A program made the translations under genes and the position numbers. A stretch of DNA of 33,950 bases from Parcubacteria group bacterium (lineage in GTDB: Bacteria; Patescibacteriota; Minisyncoccia; Phycocordibacterales; Zambryskibacteraceae), in contig JAQBRH010000004.1 of NCBI GenBank assembly GCA_028286565.1, positions 1 to 33,950 on the forward strand, written 5' to 3'. This document shows positions 6,973 to 15,745 of the stretch, one piece after another (the first letter of the stretch is position 1; the number at the start of each line of letters is the position of its first letter). The notes under the pieces were generated by a model that was not told the origin of the DNA, ran no database searches, and worked only from the letters and a program-made list of their open reading frames with translations.

Positions 6973-8604
6973 TTATTCTATGGCTATATGAGACTCCATG
7001 TATTCAAGGCTGCCGTTCACCTTTTTGCCCGGGTTGAAGATGTTCGACGGATCAAAGATCTCCTTGGTTCGCTTGAAAAGCTCGAGGATCTCTTTTGAAT
7101 ACATTTTGCCGAGGTATGGGGTGCGGACGATGCCGTCGTTGTGCTCTCCGGTGATGGAACCGTGATACTCTCCGACGAGGTTGTATACTTTTTCTCCGAC
7201 TTCCTTGATCACTTGGATGTTTGCCTTATCTTTCATATTCATAAGCGGGATGATGTGGAAGTTGCCGTTCCCCGCATGACCGGCGATGGTGTACACGAGC
7301 TTGTAGTCGTCCAATATCTTTCGCATCTTCGGCAAGAACTCGGGCATGTATTTCGGCTCGACCACCACGTCGTCGATGAACGGCGCGGTTCGCGATCCTC
7401 GGACATGTTTTCGGAGAAGATTAAAGCTCTCTCGGCGGATGGTCCAATATTTGTTCGATTCTTCTTCGCTTTTGGTCTCTCGCATCACGAATCCGAAGTG
7501 CGCGATCTTCTTTTCGAGGGTTTTCATCTTTATTTCTATCTCCTCATCGGTCTTTCCTGCGTATTCGACGAGGACGATGAGCTTGGGGATCCCGCCCCGG
7601 AGCATCATGAACGCCTCGGGGATAAAGGAGAAAAAGAGCTTGAAGAAGGATTTTGCCTTCATAGAGCGGAGCATTTCCGGGAAGAACCTGAAGGCGAGCT
7701 TCATGGTCGCATCATCATAGGTCTCGACCGACTCCGGATTCGTCGGGAGTATCTCGTTCACGAGATCCGCGAGGTGCGAGAGATCGCGCATGAAGACGAC
7801 GAACAGCCTCGACTTGGGTTCTACGGGCACGAGGCGGATCTTTGCCTCCGTCACGAGGGCGAGCGTCCCTTGAGAGCCGACGAGGAGGCGGTTAAGGTCG
7901 AACATGTCGTCTTGCCACACATTCCAGAGATAGTACCCGGCCGAGTTCTTTGAAACCGTCGGACGAGCCGATTCGATGAGCGCATTGTGCGCCCTGATAA
8001 GGTTCGCGATGTCTTTGTAGACGCCTCCTTCGAAAGTTTTCTCGGCCATCTTGGCCTCAAGTTCATTTCTGGTCAGCGGGCGAACAACGTACTCTTTGCC
8101 GTCCGCAAAAATAGCCTTGGTCTCGAGAACAAAGTTTTCCATCTTGCCGTAGCGGAGGGTCTTCTCGCCGGCGCTATTGTTCCCTATCATCCCGCCCAAT
8201 GCGTTCAAGTTCTTCGAGGCCGTATAACAAGGCAAAATAAGGCCTTTTTCGAGGGTTTTCGGCTCAAAGTCCCTATAAAAGACTCCGGGTTGTACAACTG
8301 TCCCTTCAGCCTTCACTTCCCCCACATGATTCATATGCTGCATGACATCCATGATGATGGATTCGTTGAGTGACCCGCCGGACATGCAGGACCCCGCTGC
8401 TCGGATGGTGAGCGAGAGCGTCGGATCGTTCTTCTTGTTCTCTTCCACCCAGGCTACGAGCTTTTGGATATCTTCTGAGTCCATCGGATACACCACGAGC
8501 TTCGGCTTCACTTCAAAGAGCGAAGCGTCGTGGCTATACGTGCGCAAGGTCGACTCGTCGTCGGATACTTCACCCTTAAAAAACTTCTTGATCTCTTCCT
8601 TCAT
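6973..8604 (-). CDS. FAD-binding oxidoreductase (GlcD / D-lactate dehydrogenase-like)
   Basis: FAD-binding signature LGGMIGNNSAGEKTLRYGKMENFV; C-terminal GITGEHNDGIVR-like, FDPSNIFNPGK. Confidence 0.88.
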   Translation of the reverse strand: MKEEIKKFFKGEVSDDESTLRTYSHDASLFEVKPKLVVYPMDSEDIQKLVAWVEENKKNDPTLSLTIRAAGSCMSGGSLNESIIMDVMQHMNHVGEVKAEGTVVQPGVFYRDFEPKTLEKGLILPCYTASKNLNALGGMIGNNSAGEKTLRYGKMENFVLETKAIFADGKEYVVRPLTRNELEAKMAEKTFEGGVYKDIANLIRAHNALIESARPTVSKNSAGYYLWNVWQDDMFDLNRLLVGSQGTLALVTEAKIRLVPVEPKSRLFVVFMRDLSHLADLVNEILPTNPESVETYDDATMKLAFRFFPEMLRSMKAKSFFKLFFSFIPEAFMMLRGGIPKLIVLVEYAGKTDEEIEIKMKTLEKKIAHFGFVMRETKSEEESNKYWTIRRESFNLLRKHVRGSRTAPFIDDVVVEPKYMPEFLPKMRKILDDYKLVYTIAGHAGNGNFHIIPLMNMKDKANIQVIKEVGEKVYNLVGEYHGSITGEHNDGIVRTPYLGKMYSKEILELFKRTKEIFDPSNIFNPGKKVNGSLEYMESHIAIE

Positions 8605-9455
8605 TAGACAAGTCGATTAAATACTCTGAGTTTCTGAGTAACAAGCTTCTTCATCTCCTCTACGCCTTCGGCCATGAATTTGTATGGAGCGAGTTCGTCC
8701 GTGCTCATGCCTTTCTCTATGCCGTGCTTGTAGGCGGCGCGGAGCTCGGTGTTGATGTGGACCACGCTGATCCCCGCTTCGATCGCTTCGCCGACCTCTT
8801 CGTCGGTGTTCCCTGAAGCGCCGTGGAGGACGAGGGGTACGCTGACTAGAGCGGCGATGTCTTTCACTCTCTGGATATTCAGCTTCGGCTCACCGCTCTT
8901 GATGAGGCCGTGGATATTGCCGACCGAGGGAGCGAACATGTCGACGCAGGTCTCATCGACGAACATCTTCGCGTCTTCGGGCTTGGTCTGCGTCTCTTCG
9001 GATATGCCTTCGGGGATCTCATCGCGAAGCTGGGAACCTGTGCCTATAAATCCGAGCTCTCCTTCGACGAGCATGTTCGGGTGATGTTCTTTCGCATAGT
9101 TGACTACTTCCTTGGTCATCATGACGTTCTCGACGAACGGCTTCTCGGCACCGTCGATAATGACCGCATCAAAATGATTGTCGACCGCTTCCTTGGACGC
9201 TTCGACCGAATAGGTGTGATCCGCGTTCAAAAATACCGCCTCGCCTCTCTCCTGGGCGACGGTGACGAGCGCTCGGATCTCCGCCACACCAAGGAACGAT
9301 CGCTCTTTCTCCGACACTCCGACGATGACAGGGACGCCGAGTTCCTTGGCTGCCTGGATGACCGCATTGTAGCCTTCCGAATCCGAGACATTAAAGTGGC
9401 CGATGGCGATCTTTTTCTCCTTCGCTTCGAGGATATATTCTTTAAGTGTTTTCAT
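8604..9455 (-). CDS. Class II fructose-bisphosphate aldolase family
   Basis: AIGHFNVSDSEGYNAVIQAAKE, NADHTYS, VEGELGFIGTG, LVLHGASGNTDEEV, VHINTELR. Confidence 0.9.
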   Translation of the reverse strand: MKTLKEYILEAKEKKIAIGHFNVSDSEGYNAVIQAAKELGVPVIVGVSEKERSFLGVAEIRALVTVAQERGEAVFLNADHTYSVEASKEAVDNHFDAVIIDGAEKPFVENVMMTKEVVNYAKEHHPNMLVEGELGFIGTGSQLRDEIPEGISEETQTKPEDAKMFVDETCVDMFAPSVGNIHGLIKSGEPKLNIQRVKDIAALVSVPLVLHGASGNTDEEVGEAIEAGISVVHINTELRAAYKHGIEKGMSTDELAPYKFMAEGVEEMKKLVTQKLRVFNRLV

Positions 9456-9489
9456 CAGTTTAGTATAACAAACTCTTCAAGAGACCGAG

Positions 9490-9517
9490 AATAATAAAAA
9501 GCCCCTCATTATGGGGC
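9490..9517 (-). terminator. Rho-independent terminator of orphan gene 9527..10063
   Basis: GCCCC-ATAATGA-GGGGC stem followed by TTTTTATTATT on the minus strand. Confidence 0.85.
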
Positions 9518-9526
9518 ATTGGATAC

Positions 9527-10063
9527 TTAGCTGGAGGGTCCCGTAGTGGGCATCAGTTTCAGGAGCTTGGAATGTGGAGCGCTGCGCCTGATGATCGACC
9601 CGGCCAAAAGATTGAAGTGGGCTTCCGCTTCCTCCAAGGATGCGCGAAGCTTTGGAGCCGGACTCTCGCCGATGTGGATGGCGAGCCTCCCCAGACGTTC
9701 TGCGACTACGAAGGCCTTGCGCAGAGTCCAGTAATCGTTGCCCACTCCTCCCTCTCCCGAACTTAAGAGGAACTGGTATTCGGACATCCATGCTTCCCGA
9801 ATGACCGGCAAAATCTCGTGTTCAGCGTTGAACTCGAGAAAATGTGCCAATTGGATACGATCTCGGTCGAGGAGCGAAGGCCAGTTGGAGAGGAAGAGCG
9901 GACCGCTTCCGTCCGGCCATACATACGCTTCGAGCAAAACCCTGAATGACCTTTGCAGAGACGGGATGAACCTGGGACCTTCTGATTCGGTGTGCTTCCA
10001 GCCCTCGTCGCCGCACAGAAAAGTACCACTGGATGGGAACTTCACAATTTGACCGATAATCAT
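9527..10063 (-). CDS. Hypothetical orphan protein, MIIGQIVKFPSSGTF...
   Basis: Listed ORF starts at 10264, but a promoter (10104..10131) and a GAGGAAG SD support an ATG start at 10063. Confidence 0.65.
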   Translation of the reverse strand: MIIGQIVKFPSSGTFLCGDEGWKHTESEGPRFIPSLQRSFRVLLEAYVWPDGSGPLFLSNWPSLLDRDRIQLAHFLEFNAEHEILPVIREAWMSEYQFLLSSGEGGVGNDYWTLRKAFVVAERLGRLAIHIGESPAPKLRASLEEAEAHFNLLAGSIIRRSAPHSKLLKLMPTTGPSS

Positions 10064-10103
10064 TGTCTTCCTCGGAATGAGACGTGACCTGCTTCTAAAC
10101 ACG

Positions 10104-10131
10104 ACTATACTCCGGTGCATGAGATTTGCAA
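10104..10131 (-). promoter_or_regulatory. Promoter TTGCAA-N16-TATAGT upstream of orphan 9527..10063
   Basis: -35 at 10126..10131, -10 at 10104..10109. Confidence 0.65.
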
Positions 10132-10133
10132 AC

Positions 10134-10160
10134 AAAAAAACCGCCCGAATATGGGCGGTT
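10134..10160 (-). terminator. Rho-independent terminator of orphan gene 10159..10605
   Basis: AACCGCCC-ATATTC-GGGCGGTT stem then TTTTTTT on the minus strand; overlaps the stop codon. Confidence 0.9.
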
Positions 10161-10605
10161 ATACCAGGGCCTCTTTCTCGAGGAGACGAGCCTGGAGGGC
10201 TCGGAGGCCCGAACGAATCGCTTCCGCCAGCACCGGGTATCGATGGGGTTCGCATTGGCGCCATAACTCCTTTTCGAGCGCGTCGATGCTTTTTTCGAGA
10301 TACCCGATGTAGGACCCTGCGAGAATATTGTCGGCGGTATGTTCCAGAGCCATCCTCACCCGGCTGTGAACCATAGCGGCCGTCGCCGGCTCATCATCCC
10401 CCGCGAAGTCTGCAAGCGTCACCCTGTCTCGGGTGAATGCTTCCGGCATCTCCCGCAGGGTCATTGCCCCTGCAAACCTGGTCTCATACGCATCAATGAG
10501 AGACCGATAGGCCGGGTTCTCGCTGTACCTGCTCTGCTTAACGGATCTCCAAGCACCCGGCGTCCCCTGAATGTTTCCGGTACTGAGAATAATCGTAAAG
10601 GGCAT
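10159..10605 (-). CDS. Hypothetical orphan protein, MPFTIILSTGNIQGTPGAW...
   Basis: ORF with own promoter and terminator; GAGGTGG SD upstream of ATG at 10605. Confidence 0.65.
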   Translation of the reverse strand: MPFTIILSTGNIQGTPGAWRSVKQSRYSENPAYRSLIDAYETRFAGAMTLREMPEAFTRDRVTLADFAGDDEPATAAMVHSRVRMALEHTADNILAGSYIGYLEKSIDALEKELWRQCEPHRYPVLAEAIRSGLRALQARLLEKEALV

Positions 10606-10633
10606 CACCCACCTCGGTTAAGGTCCTCGACTG

Positions 10634-10661
10634 AATATACTCCGTGGTACAATATTTGCAA
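10634..10661 (-). promoter_or_regulatory. Promoter TTGCAA-N16-TATATT upstream of orphan 10159..10605
   Basis: -35 at 10656..10661, -10 at 10634..10639; near copy of the promoter at 10104..10131. Confidence 0.65.
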
Positions 10662-10664
10662 ACA

Positions 10665-11666
10665 ATGAAAGAACACCAATTTATCGCGATCGGGGACACG
10701 GTTATCGACGAATTTATACGATTGGATGAATCATCGCGGGCGACCCTCTCGGGCGAGCCGGACACCAAGGACTACAAGCTCTGTATCCCCTTCGCGGACA
10801 AGATCCCGTATACAGAAGCATACTTCTTGCCGGCTGTAGGTAACGCCGCGAACGGCGCCGTCGCGGCCGCCCGCCTCGGATTGGAGACCGCTCTCGTCAC
10901 TAACCTCGGAGACGATGCGAACGGGCGAGAATGCCTCGCGGCCCTCGAAGCGAACAAGGTCGACGTCGACTTCGTCAAAACCCACAAAGACAAGAAAACG
11001 AACTACCACTACGCCTTGTGGTACGGCGACGACCGCACCATCCTCATCAAGCATGAGAACTATGAATATTCCCTCCCGGACATCAAAACCCCAAAATGGC
11101 TCTACTTTAGCTCGGTGAACCAGACCGCCTACCCCTTTCATAATGTTGTCGCCGACTATCTTGAAACTCATCCGGAGATCCGCCTCGCTTTTCAACCGGG
11201 CAAATGGGAGATCAAACTCGGCAAGGAGAAACTTTCTCGCCTCTATGACAAAGCCGACATCTTTTTCTGCAATGTCGAAGAAGCCGGAGCCATCCTCGGA
11301 GTAGAGACGCTCGGCGTCAAAGAGCTTTTGAGGAGATTATGGGAAGTCGGACCAAAGATCGTCGTTATCACCGACGGATCTCGCGGCGCGCACGCCTACA
11401 ACGGGACTACCATGTGGACCGTTCCCGTTTATCCTGATATCGCCCCGCCAGTCGAACGCACCGGCGCGGGAGACGCCTTCGCCTCGACCACTGTTGTCGC
11501 GCTCTCTATGGGTAAAGACCTCCCCACCGCTCTCACATGGGGCGCAGTGAACTCCATGTCCGTTGTTCAGCACGTCGGCGCACAACAAGGGCTCCTTTCA
11601 AAAGAAAAAATCGAAGAGTACCTTGCTAAGGCACCCTCCGATTTTAAACCTACCGAATTAGATTAG
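10665..11666 (+). CDS. PfkB-family carbohydrate/nucleoside kinase
   Basis: GDTVIDEF N-terminus, GNAANGAVAAARLG, C-terminal ERTGAGDAFAS signature. Confidence 0.9.
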   Translation: MKEHQFIAIGDTVIDEFIRLDESSRATLSGEPDTKDYKLCIPFADKIPYTEAYFLPAVGNAANGAVAAARLGLETALVTNLGDDANGRECLAALEANKVDVDFVKTHKDKKTNYHYALWYGDDRTILIKHENYEYSLPDIKTPKWLYFSSVNQTAYPFHNVVADYLETHPEIRLAFQPGKWEIKLGKEKLSRLYDKADIFFCNVEEAGAILGVETLGVKELLRRLWEVGPKIVVITDGSRGAHAYNGTTMWTVPVYPDIAPPVERTGAGDAFASTTVVALSMGKDLPTALTWGAVNSMSVVQHVGAQQGLLSKEKIEEYLAKAPSDFKPTELD

Positions 11667-14383
11667 CGAAGCTGGCTTGCCTGTCGAGCCAATTCCTCGA
11701 GAAGTGTCCTCATCGCGTCGAAGACGTTTGATGTATTAGGTACGGTTATGGACGTGCTGCCGGAAACGGTCTGACCTCCTTTGTCCCAGCAAGTGGCTGA
11801 ATAGGTGGTTGTTTGAGTCGGGAATACCGCAAGATACGAGCCCGGAGCATAGGTGTAGCGGGCTCCGCCGGAAATGACGGCGCCGTTGCCGTAAATTTCA
11901 CAGGACTGAACACCGGTCACATCGATGTGGAGCGTTGAGAGAGTGCCGGGAGCTACCGAGGCGGGAACTCCGCTTAGTTTTACTGAAGGAGTAACGACTG
12001 TGGAGCCCGCAGGAGGAGCTACTGTTACCGTCACATTTGCCGAGGAAGGACCTCCCAAGCCGTTACAGTTGATCGTGTAGACAGTCGTAAAGGCAGGAGA
12101 GACGGGGACGCTGCCGGTGGCTCCTCCATTCGAGTTGTAAAGATTTGCGATCGAACATGATGAAGCACTCGTCGCGTTCCATGAGAGCCACGTCGTACCT
12201 CCGCCTGCCGGAAGACTTGCGGGATTTGCGGTGAAGGAAATGGTTGGAGCAGTTTGCTGAACACTAACAGCTATATCCTGCGATTTGCCTTGGCCGTTCG
12301 ATCCCATACAGGAAACTCTGTACACAGTGAGTACTGCTGGAGAAATAGTTGTACTCCCGCTCGAAGCGATAGATGTGCCTTGGTTAATATTGCCGTTTGA
12401 ATTTGCAAGGGTACAGGAAACCGTAGTACCCGCCGCAGGAGTCGAGCTCCAGGTCAGAGTTGAAGATTGTCCGGCTGTAATAGCCATTGGAGAAGCGGTG
12501 AAGGAGAACGCTGCAAGAGTGGCAGGAAGGACCGGAGAACCGGCAACGGTCACCGTGGCATTTTGAACAGTAGGAGTTCCGCCAATAGAATTTGTACAGC
12601 TGATCGAGTACGTTGTTGTCTGGCTTGGCTGGACAACAACTGAACCGCCGGCTTTGGTAGAGGTATTAAACCCGGTGCCGTCGCAGTTAGCACCATTCGA
12701 AGACCACGTCAGCATTGAAGAGAGGCCCGCACTGATCGATGCAGGGTACGCGGTTAGAGTTACTGAAGGAGCGGTGTTTCCATTTCCTACTGAACCGTTA
12801 GAAACCGTTACCGTCGCCGTGGCAGGAACACTCGAACCGCTCGCATTTGAACAGGTCATGGTGTACGTGAATGTGCCGACTGAGGTAAATGCCGGGAGGC
12901 TAGTTACCGTTGCACCTGTTGTTCCATCTGAGCGAAGATTGGTATTGCCTGCTCCTCCCCAGCCTGGAGCGTTGCCTGTAGAAGAACAATATGTTGGAGA
13001 ATTAGCGGCCTTCCAGGTTAGGACAGGCTTGTCTCCAACAATTGCCGTAGATTTGTCCAGGGTGAGAGTGACAACCGGAACCACGGGATTATTGTTAGTG
13101 ACTTGGCCTACAATGACGGATGCTGAGACAGGAACGCTCGAGCCGCTCGCGTTTGTGCAGACCATCGTGTATGTGAATGTGCCTGCTGAGGTAAACGTAG
13201 GGAGGCTAGTTACCGTTGCGCCGGTCGTACCGTCAGAACCAAGATTAGTGTTGCCTGCTCCTCCCCAGCCCGGACCGTTGCCCGTTGAAGAACAGTAGGT
13301 TGGAGAATTAATAGCTTTCCATGTCAGGATCGGCTTATCTCCGACTGCGGCTGTATTTTTGTCCAAGGTGAGAGTAACAACAGGAACAGATGTAAGCGCC
13401 GGAGCTGAAGGATCCTGAATGGTGATGCTCCCCGCCACACTGCCTGAATGAGGCACGTAGCCCGCTCGAGCAACCATGAGAGAAAAGAGGAGGGGCTGAA
13501 TGGAAGTCACGCTTCCTATTCCGACCGGAGGGATCCATATAGGCATAGATCCCGCCGCTCCGCAGCTTGAGAAAAAGGCGCATTTAGTATAGAAGACTAT
13601 CGGAGAGATGTTTGCATATGTGCCCGGCTTCGCATTGGGCATAACGCTTGCAATGATGTTGATATCTCCCTGCAAGTAATCATCTATATCAACGGGCTGC
13701 GTCGGATTGCCGTTAAAGTTAAAAGAGAAGACAGCATCGGAAACCAATCCTACGGAAAGCTTCTCCGCCTTCTCGCCTCTCTGATTATAGAAGTGGAGGT
13801 ACATGCAGAACGGCTGTCCGGGAGCGAAGGTGGCGTTCAGCGATCCTCCGTTTGCGACGCAGGGCAAAGGTCCGAACTTTTTAGTGATGGTCATCCCTTC
13901 TATATAGCCGGGAGTGTTAGTGGAGACGGCAGTTCTCGGAGCTACAGTAGTGATCGGAGCAACAGGACCCGAAGTGACGGTCTCCGTATCATCAACCACC
14001 TTAAGGCCGAGGGCGGCTCTGGTTTGCGGTCCGACATAGCCCGTCGTGTCGATCCCGTGAGTAGCCTGGAACGTTTGGACCGCCGCCTGGGTCAGAGGAC
14101 CGAAGTTTCCGGTCTGATCAACACCGAGGAGCGCCTGGAGGCGTATAACTTCTGGATCATTTTTCAAGCCAAAGAAAAGATTTCTGCTGAATGAAGACTG
14201 AGACGAAACAGCCGCTGAAGAAGATTGACCTCCTGATGAAGCTTGTCCCTGGAGAACGGATAGCTGTTGCAGAAGATCATTTATCTGCGCCTGTAGCTCA
14301 TCGACCGTCACCGCAGATACTGCGGATCCGCCGGAGAAAAAGATGGTAATAAAAATGAGTACTCCGGCTAATAGTTTTTTCAT
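11663..14383 (-). CDS. Secreted peptidoglycan-binding-domain protein with Ig-like repeats
   Basis: Signal peptide, coiled coil, PGB_1-like NDPEVIRLQALLGVDQTGNFGPLTQAAVQTFQATHGIDTTGYVGPQTRAAL, then many Ig-like repeats with Cys. Confidence 0.85.
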   Translation of the reverse strand: MKKLLAGVLIFITIFFSGGSAVSAVTVDELQAQINDLLQQLSVLQGQASSGGQSSSAAVSSQSSFSRNLFFGLKNDPEVIRLQALLGVDQTGNFGPLTQAAVQTFQATHGIDTTGYVGPQTRAALGLKVVDDTETVTSGPVAPITTVAPRTAVSTNTPGYIEGMTITKKFGPLPCVANGGSLNATFAPGQPFCMYLHFYNQRGEKAEKLSVGLVSDAVFSFNFNGNPTQPVDIDDYLQGDINIIASVMPNAKPGTYANISPIVFYTKCAFFSSCGAAGSMPIWIPPVGIGSVTSIQPLLFSLMVARAGYVPHSGSVAGSITIQDPSAPALTSVPVVTLTLDKNTAAVGDKPILTWKAINSPTYCSSTGNGPGWGGAGNTNLGSDGTTGATVTSLPTFTSAGTFTYTMVCTNASGSSVPVSASVIVGQVTNNNPVVPVVTLTLDKSTAIVGDKPVLTWKAANSPTYCSSTGNAPGWGGAGNTNLRSDGTTGATVTSLPAFTSVGTFTYTMTCSNASGSSVPATATVTVSNGSVGNGNTAPSVTLTAYPASISAGLSSMLTWSSNGANCDGTGFNTSTKAGGSVVVQPSQTTTYSISCTNSIGGTPTVQNATVTVAGSPVLPATLAAFSFTASPMAITAGQSSTLTWSSTPAAGTTVSCTLANSNGNINQGTSIASSGSTTISPAVLTVYRVSCMGSNGQGKSQDIAVSVQQTAPTISFTANPASLPAGGGTTWLSWNATSASSCSIANLYNSNGGATGSVPVSPAFTTVYTINCNGLGGPSSANVTVTVAPPAGSTVVTPSVKLSGVPASVAPGTLSTLHIDVTGVQSCEIYGNGAVISGGARYTYAPGSYLAVFPTQTTTYSATCWDKGGQTVSGSTSITVPNTSNVFDAMRTLLEELARQASQLR
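12780..13385 (-). repeat. Tandem intragenic duplication, period 306 bp (102 aa)
   Basis: Two near-identical Ig-like units VVTLTLDK.TA.VGDKP.LTWKA.NSPTYCSSTGN.PGWGGAGNTNL.SDGTTGATVTSLP. Confidence 0.9.
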
Positions 14384-14481
14384 CGGCTTTTGTTATGTAA
14401 TAAACTACCTCTAATCATACCCCTTACTGTAGAGCTGACCTATGGAGTTATCCCCACGTCAAGGGAAGGGCTCGGCAGTCC

Positions 14482-15465
14482 CTACTTTATAAGAGATCTT
14501 ACCGCCTCGATCACTCCCTTCTCCCCCATCCCATAATGTTCGATAAGCTCGTCCGGGGTGCCTGATTGGCCGAATTGGTCACGTACGCCCACAAACCGCA
14601 TGGGGGCCGGGAAATGCTCGGAGAGGCACTCTGCGACGGCGCTCCCCATTCCTCCGCGGATCTGGTGTTCTTCGACGGTGACGATCTTCCCCGCCTTTTT
14701 TGCCAAAGCGATGATCGCTTCCGTATCTAAAGGTTTGATGGTCGAAAGGTTCATCACCTCGACATCTATCCCCTCTTTTTCTAATGTCTGCGCCGCCAGG
14801 AGGGCTTTATGCAAAAGGGCGCCGGTGGCTATGATCCCCGCTTTAGGCTTGGTTGATTTCCAGACGATCTGGGCTTTGCCTATCTCAAACGGAGTCTCAG
14901 CCGTGGTCATGACCGGAGTCTTCTCCCGAGCGAGGCGGAGATACACGGGAGTGCCCGTTTTCGCAGTAGCCATCGTCGCTTTCTTGGCCTCAATGGAGTC
15001 GCACGGAGAGATAACGACCATCTTTGGGATGACGCGGGTGATGGCGATGTCTTCGACAGCTTGGTGCGTCCCGCCGTCCGGTCCGACCGAAATACCCGCA
15101 TGAGATCCGGCGATCTTTACCGGACGATCGTTGTAGGCGATGGTCGTCCTGATCTGCTCCCAGTTCCTGCCCGGAGAGAACATCGCGTATGAGGTGATGA
15201 ACGGCACCTTGCCCATGGCCGCCATGCCGGATGCGACCGACGCCAAGTTTTGCTCGGCCACGCCGATCTCCACGAATCTATTGGGGAACTTCTCTTTAAA
15301 TTTATCCATCTGAGTGGATTCAGTTAGGTCTGCACAGAGTCCTACTACTTGAGGATTATTTTCTCCAGCCATCACTAAGCCTTCTCCGAAGCCTTTGCGG
15401 ATGGGAACTTGTTCAACATCCTTGTCGAACATCTTAGTATTTAATTTTAATGCAGGATTTAGCAT
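14482..15465 (-). CDS. Transketolase, C-terminal (pyrimidine-binding) subunit
   Basis: FVEIGVAEQNLASVASGMAAMGKVPFITSYAMF, GISVGPDGGTHQAVEDIA, LSEHFPAPMRFVGVRDQFGQSG. Confidence 0.93.
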   Translation of the reverse strand: MLNPALKLNTKMFDKDVEQVPIRKGFGEGLVMAGENNPQVVGLCADLTESTQMDKFKEKFPNRFVEIGVAEQNLASVASGMAAMGKVPFITSYAMFSPGRNWEQIRTTIAYNDRPVKIAGSHAGISVGPDGGTHQAVEDIAITRVIPKMVVISPCDSIEAKKATMATAKTGTPVYLRLAREKTPVMTTAETPFEIGKAQIVWKSTKPKAGIIATGALLHKALLAAQTLEKEGIDVEVMNLSTIKPLDTEAIIALAKKAGKIVTVEEHQIRGGMGSAVAECLSEHFPAPMRFVGVRDQFGQSGTPDELIEHYGMGEKGVIEAVRSLIK

Positions 15466-15469
15466 AATT

Positions 15470-15745
15470 CTACTTGTTATTAGCTCTATGAGCACCGGTT
15501 ATCCTTCTTACCAAATAATAAACAACAAACCCAAAAAAAAGATTACCTAAACCAAGTAAAGAGATAAAAGTAGGAATATCATCAACTATATTGCGCCGGG
15601 ATGTATCAAAAGTTCCTGTCAAATAGCTCCAGTAGCCGGGCATGAACTTATACAATAAATAACATTCCAAAATAGTAGCTATCATAGTTACTAAAGCTAT
15701 TAACAAATATTTCAATTCTGGATTTTTCTTAAAAAGATTATTCAT
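15470..15745 (-). CDS. Small membrane protein (about 3 hydrophobic segments)
   Basis: MNNLFKKNPELKYLLIALVTMIATILECYLLYKF...FISLLGLGNLFFGFVVYYLVRR; AT-rich insertion between the two transketolase subunits. Confidence 0.7.
   Translation of the reverse strand: MNNLFKKNPELKYLLIALVTMIATILECYLLYKFMPGYWSYLTGTFDTSRRNIVDDIPTFISLLGLGNLFFGFVVYYLVRRITGAHRANNK

Noticed and set aside
7141-7953. 270-aa plus-strand ORF opposite the FAD oxidase, and the similar 20758..21750 ORF opposite nrdA
   Set aside because: Antisense shadows of well-supported enzymes, common in GC-rich codon usage.
12654-13298. 214-aa plus-strand ORF opposite the Ig-repeat protein
   Set aside because: Antisense to a convincing secreted protein with domain repeats; composition mirrors the repeated coding strand.
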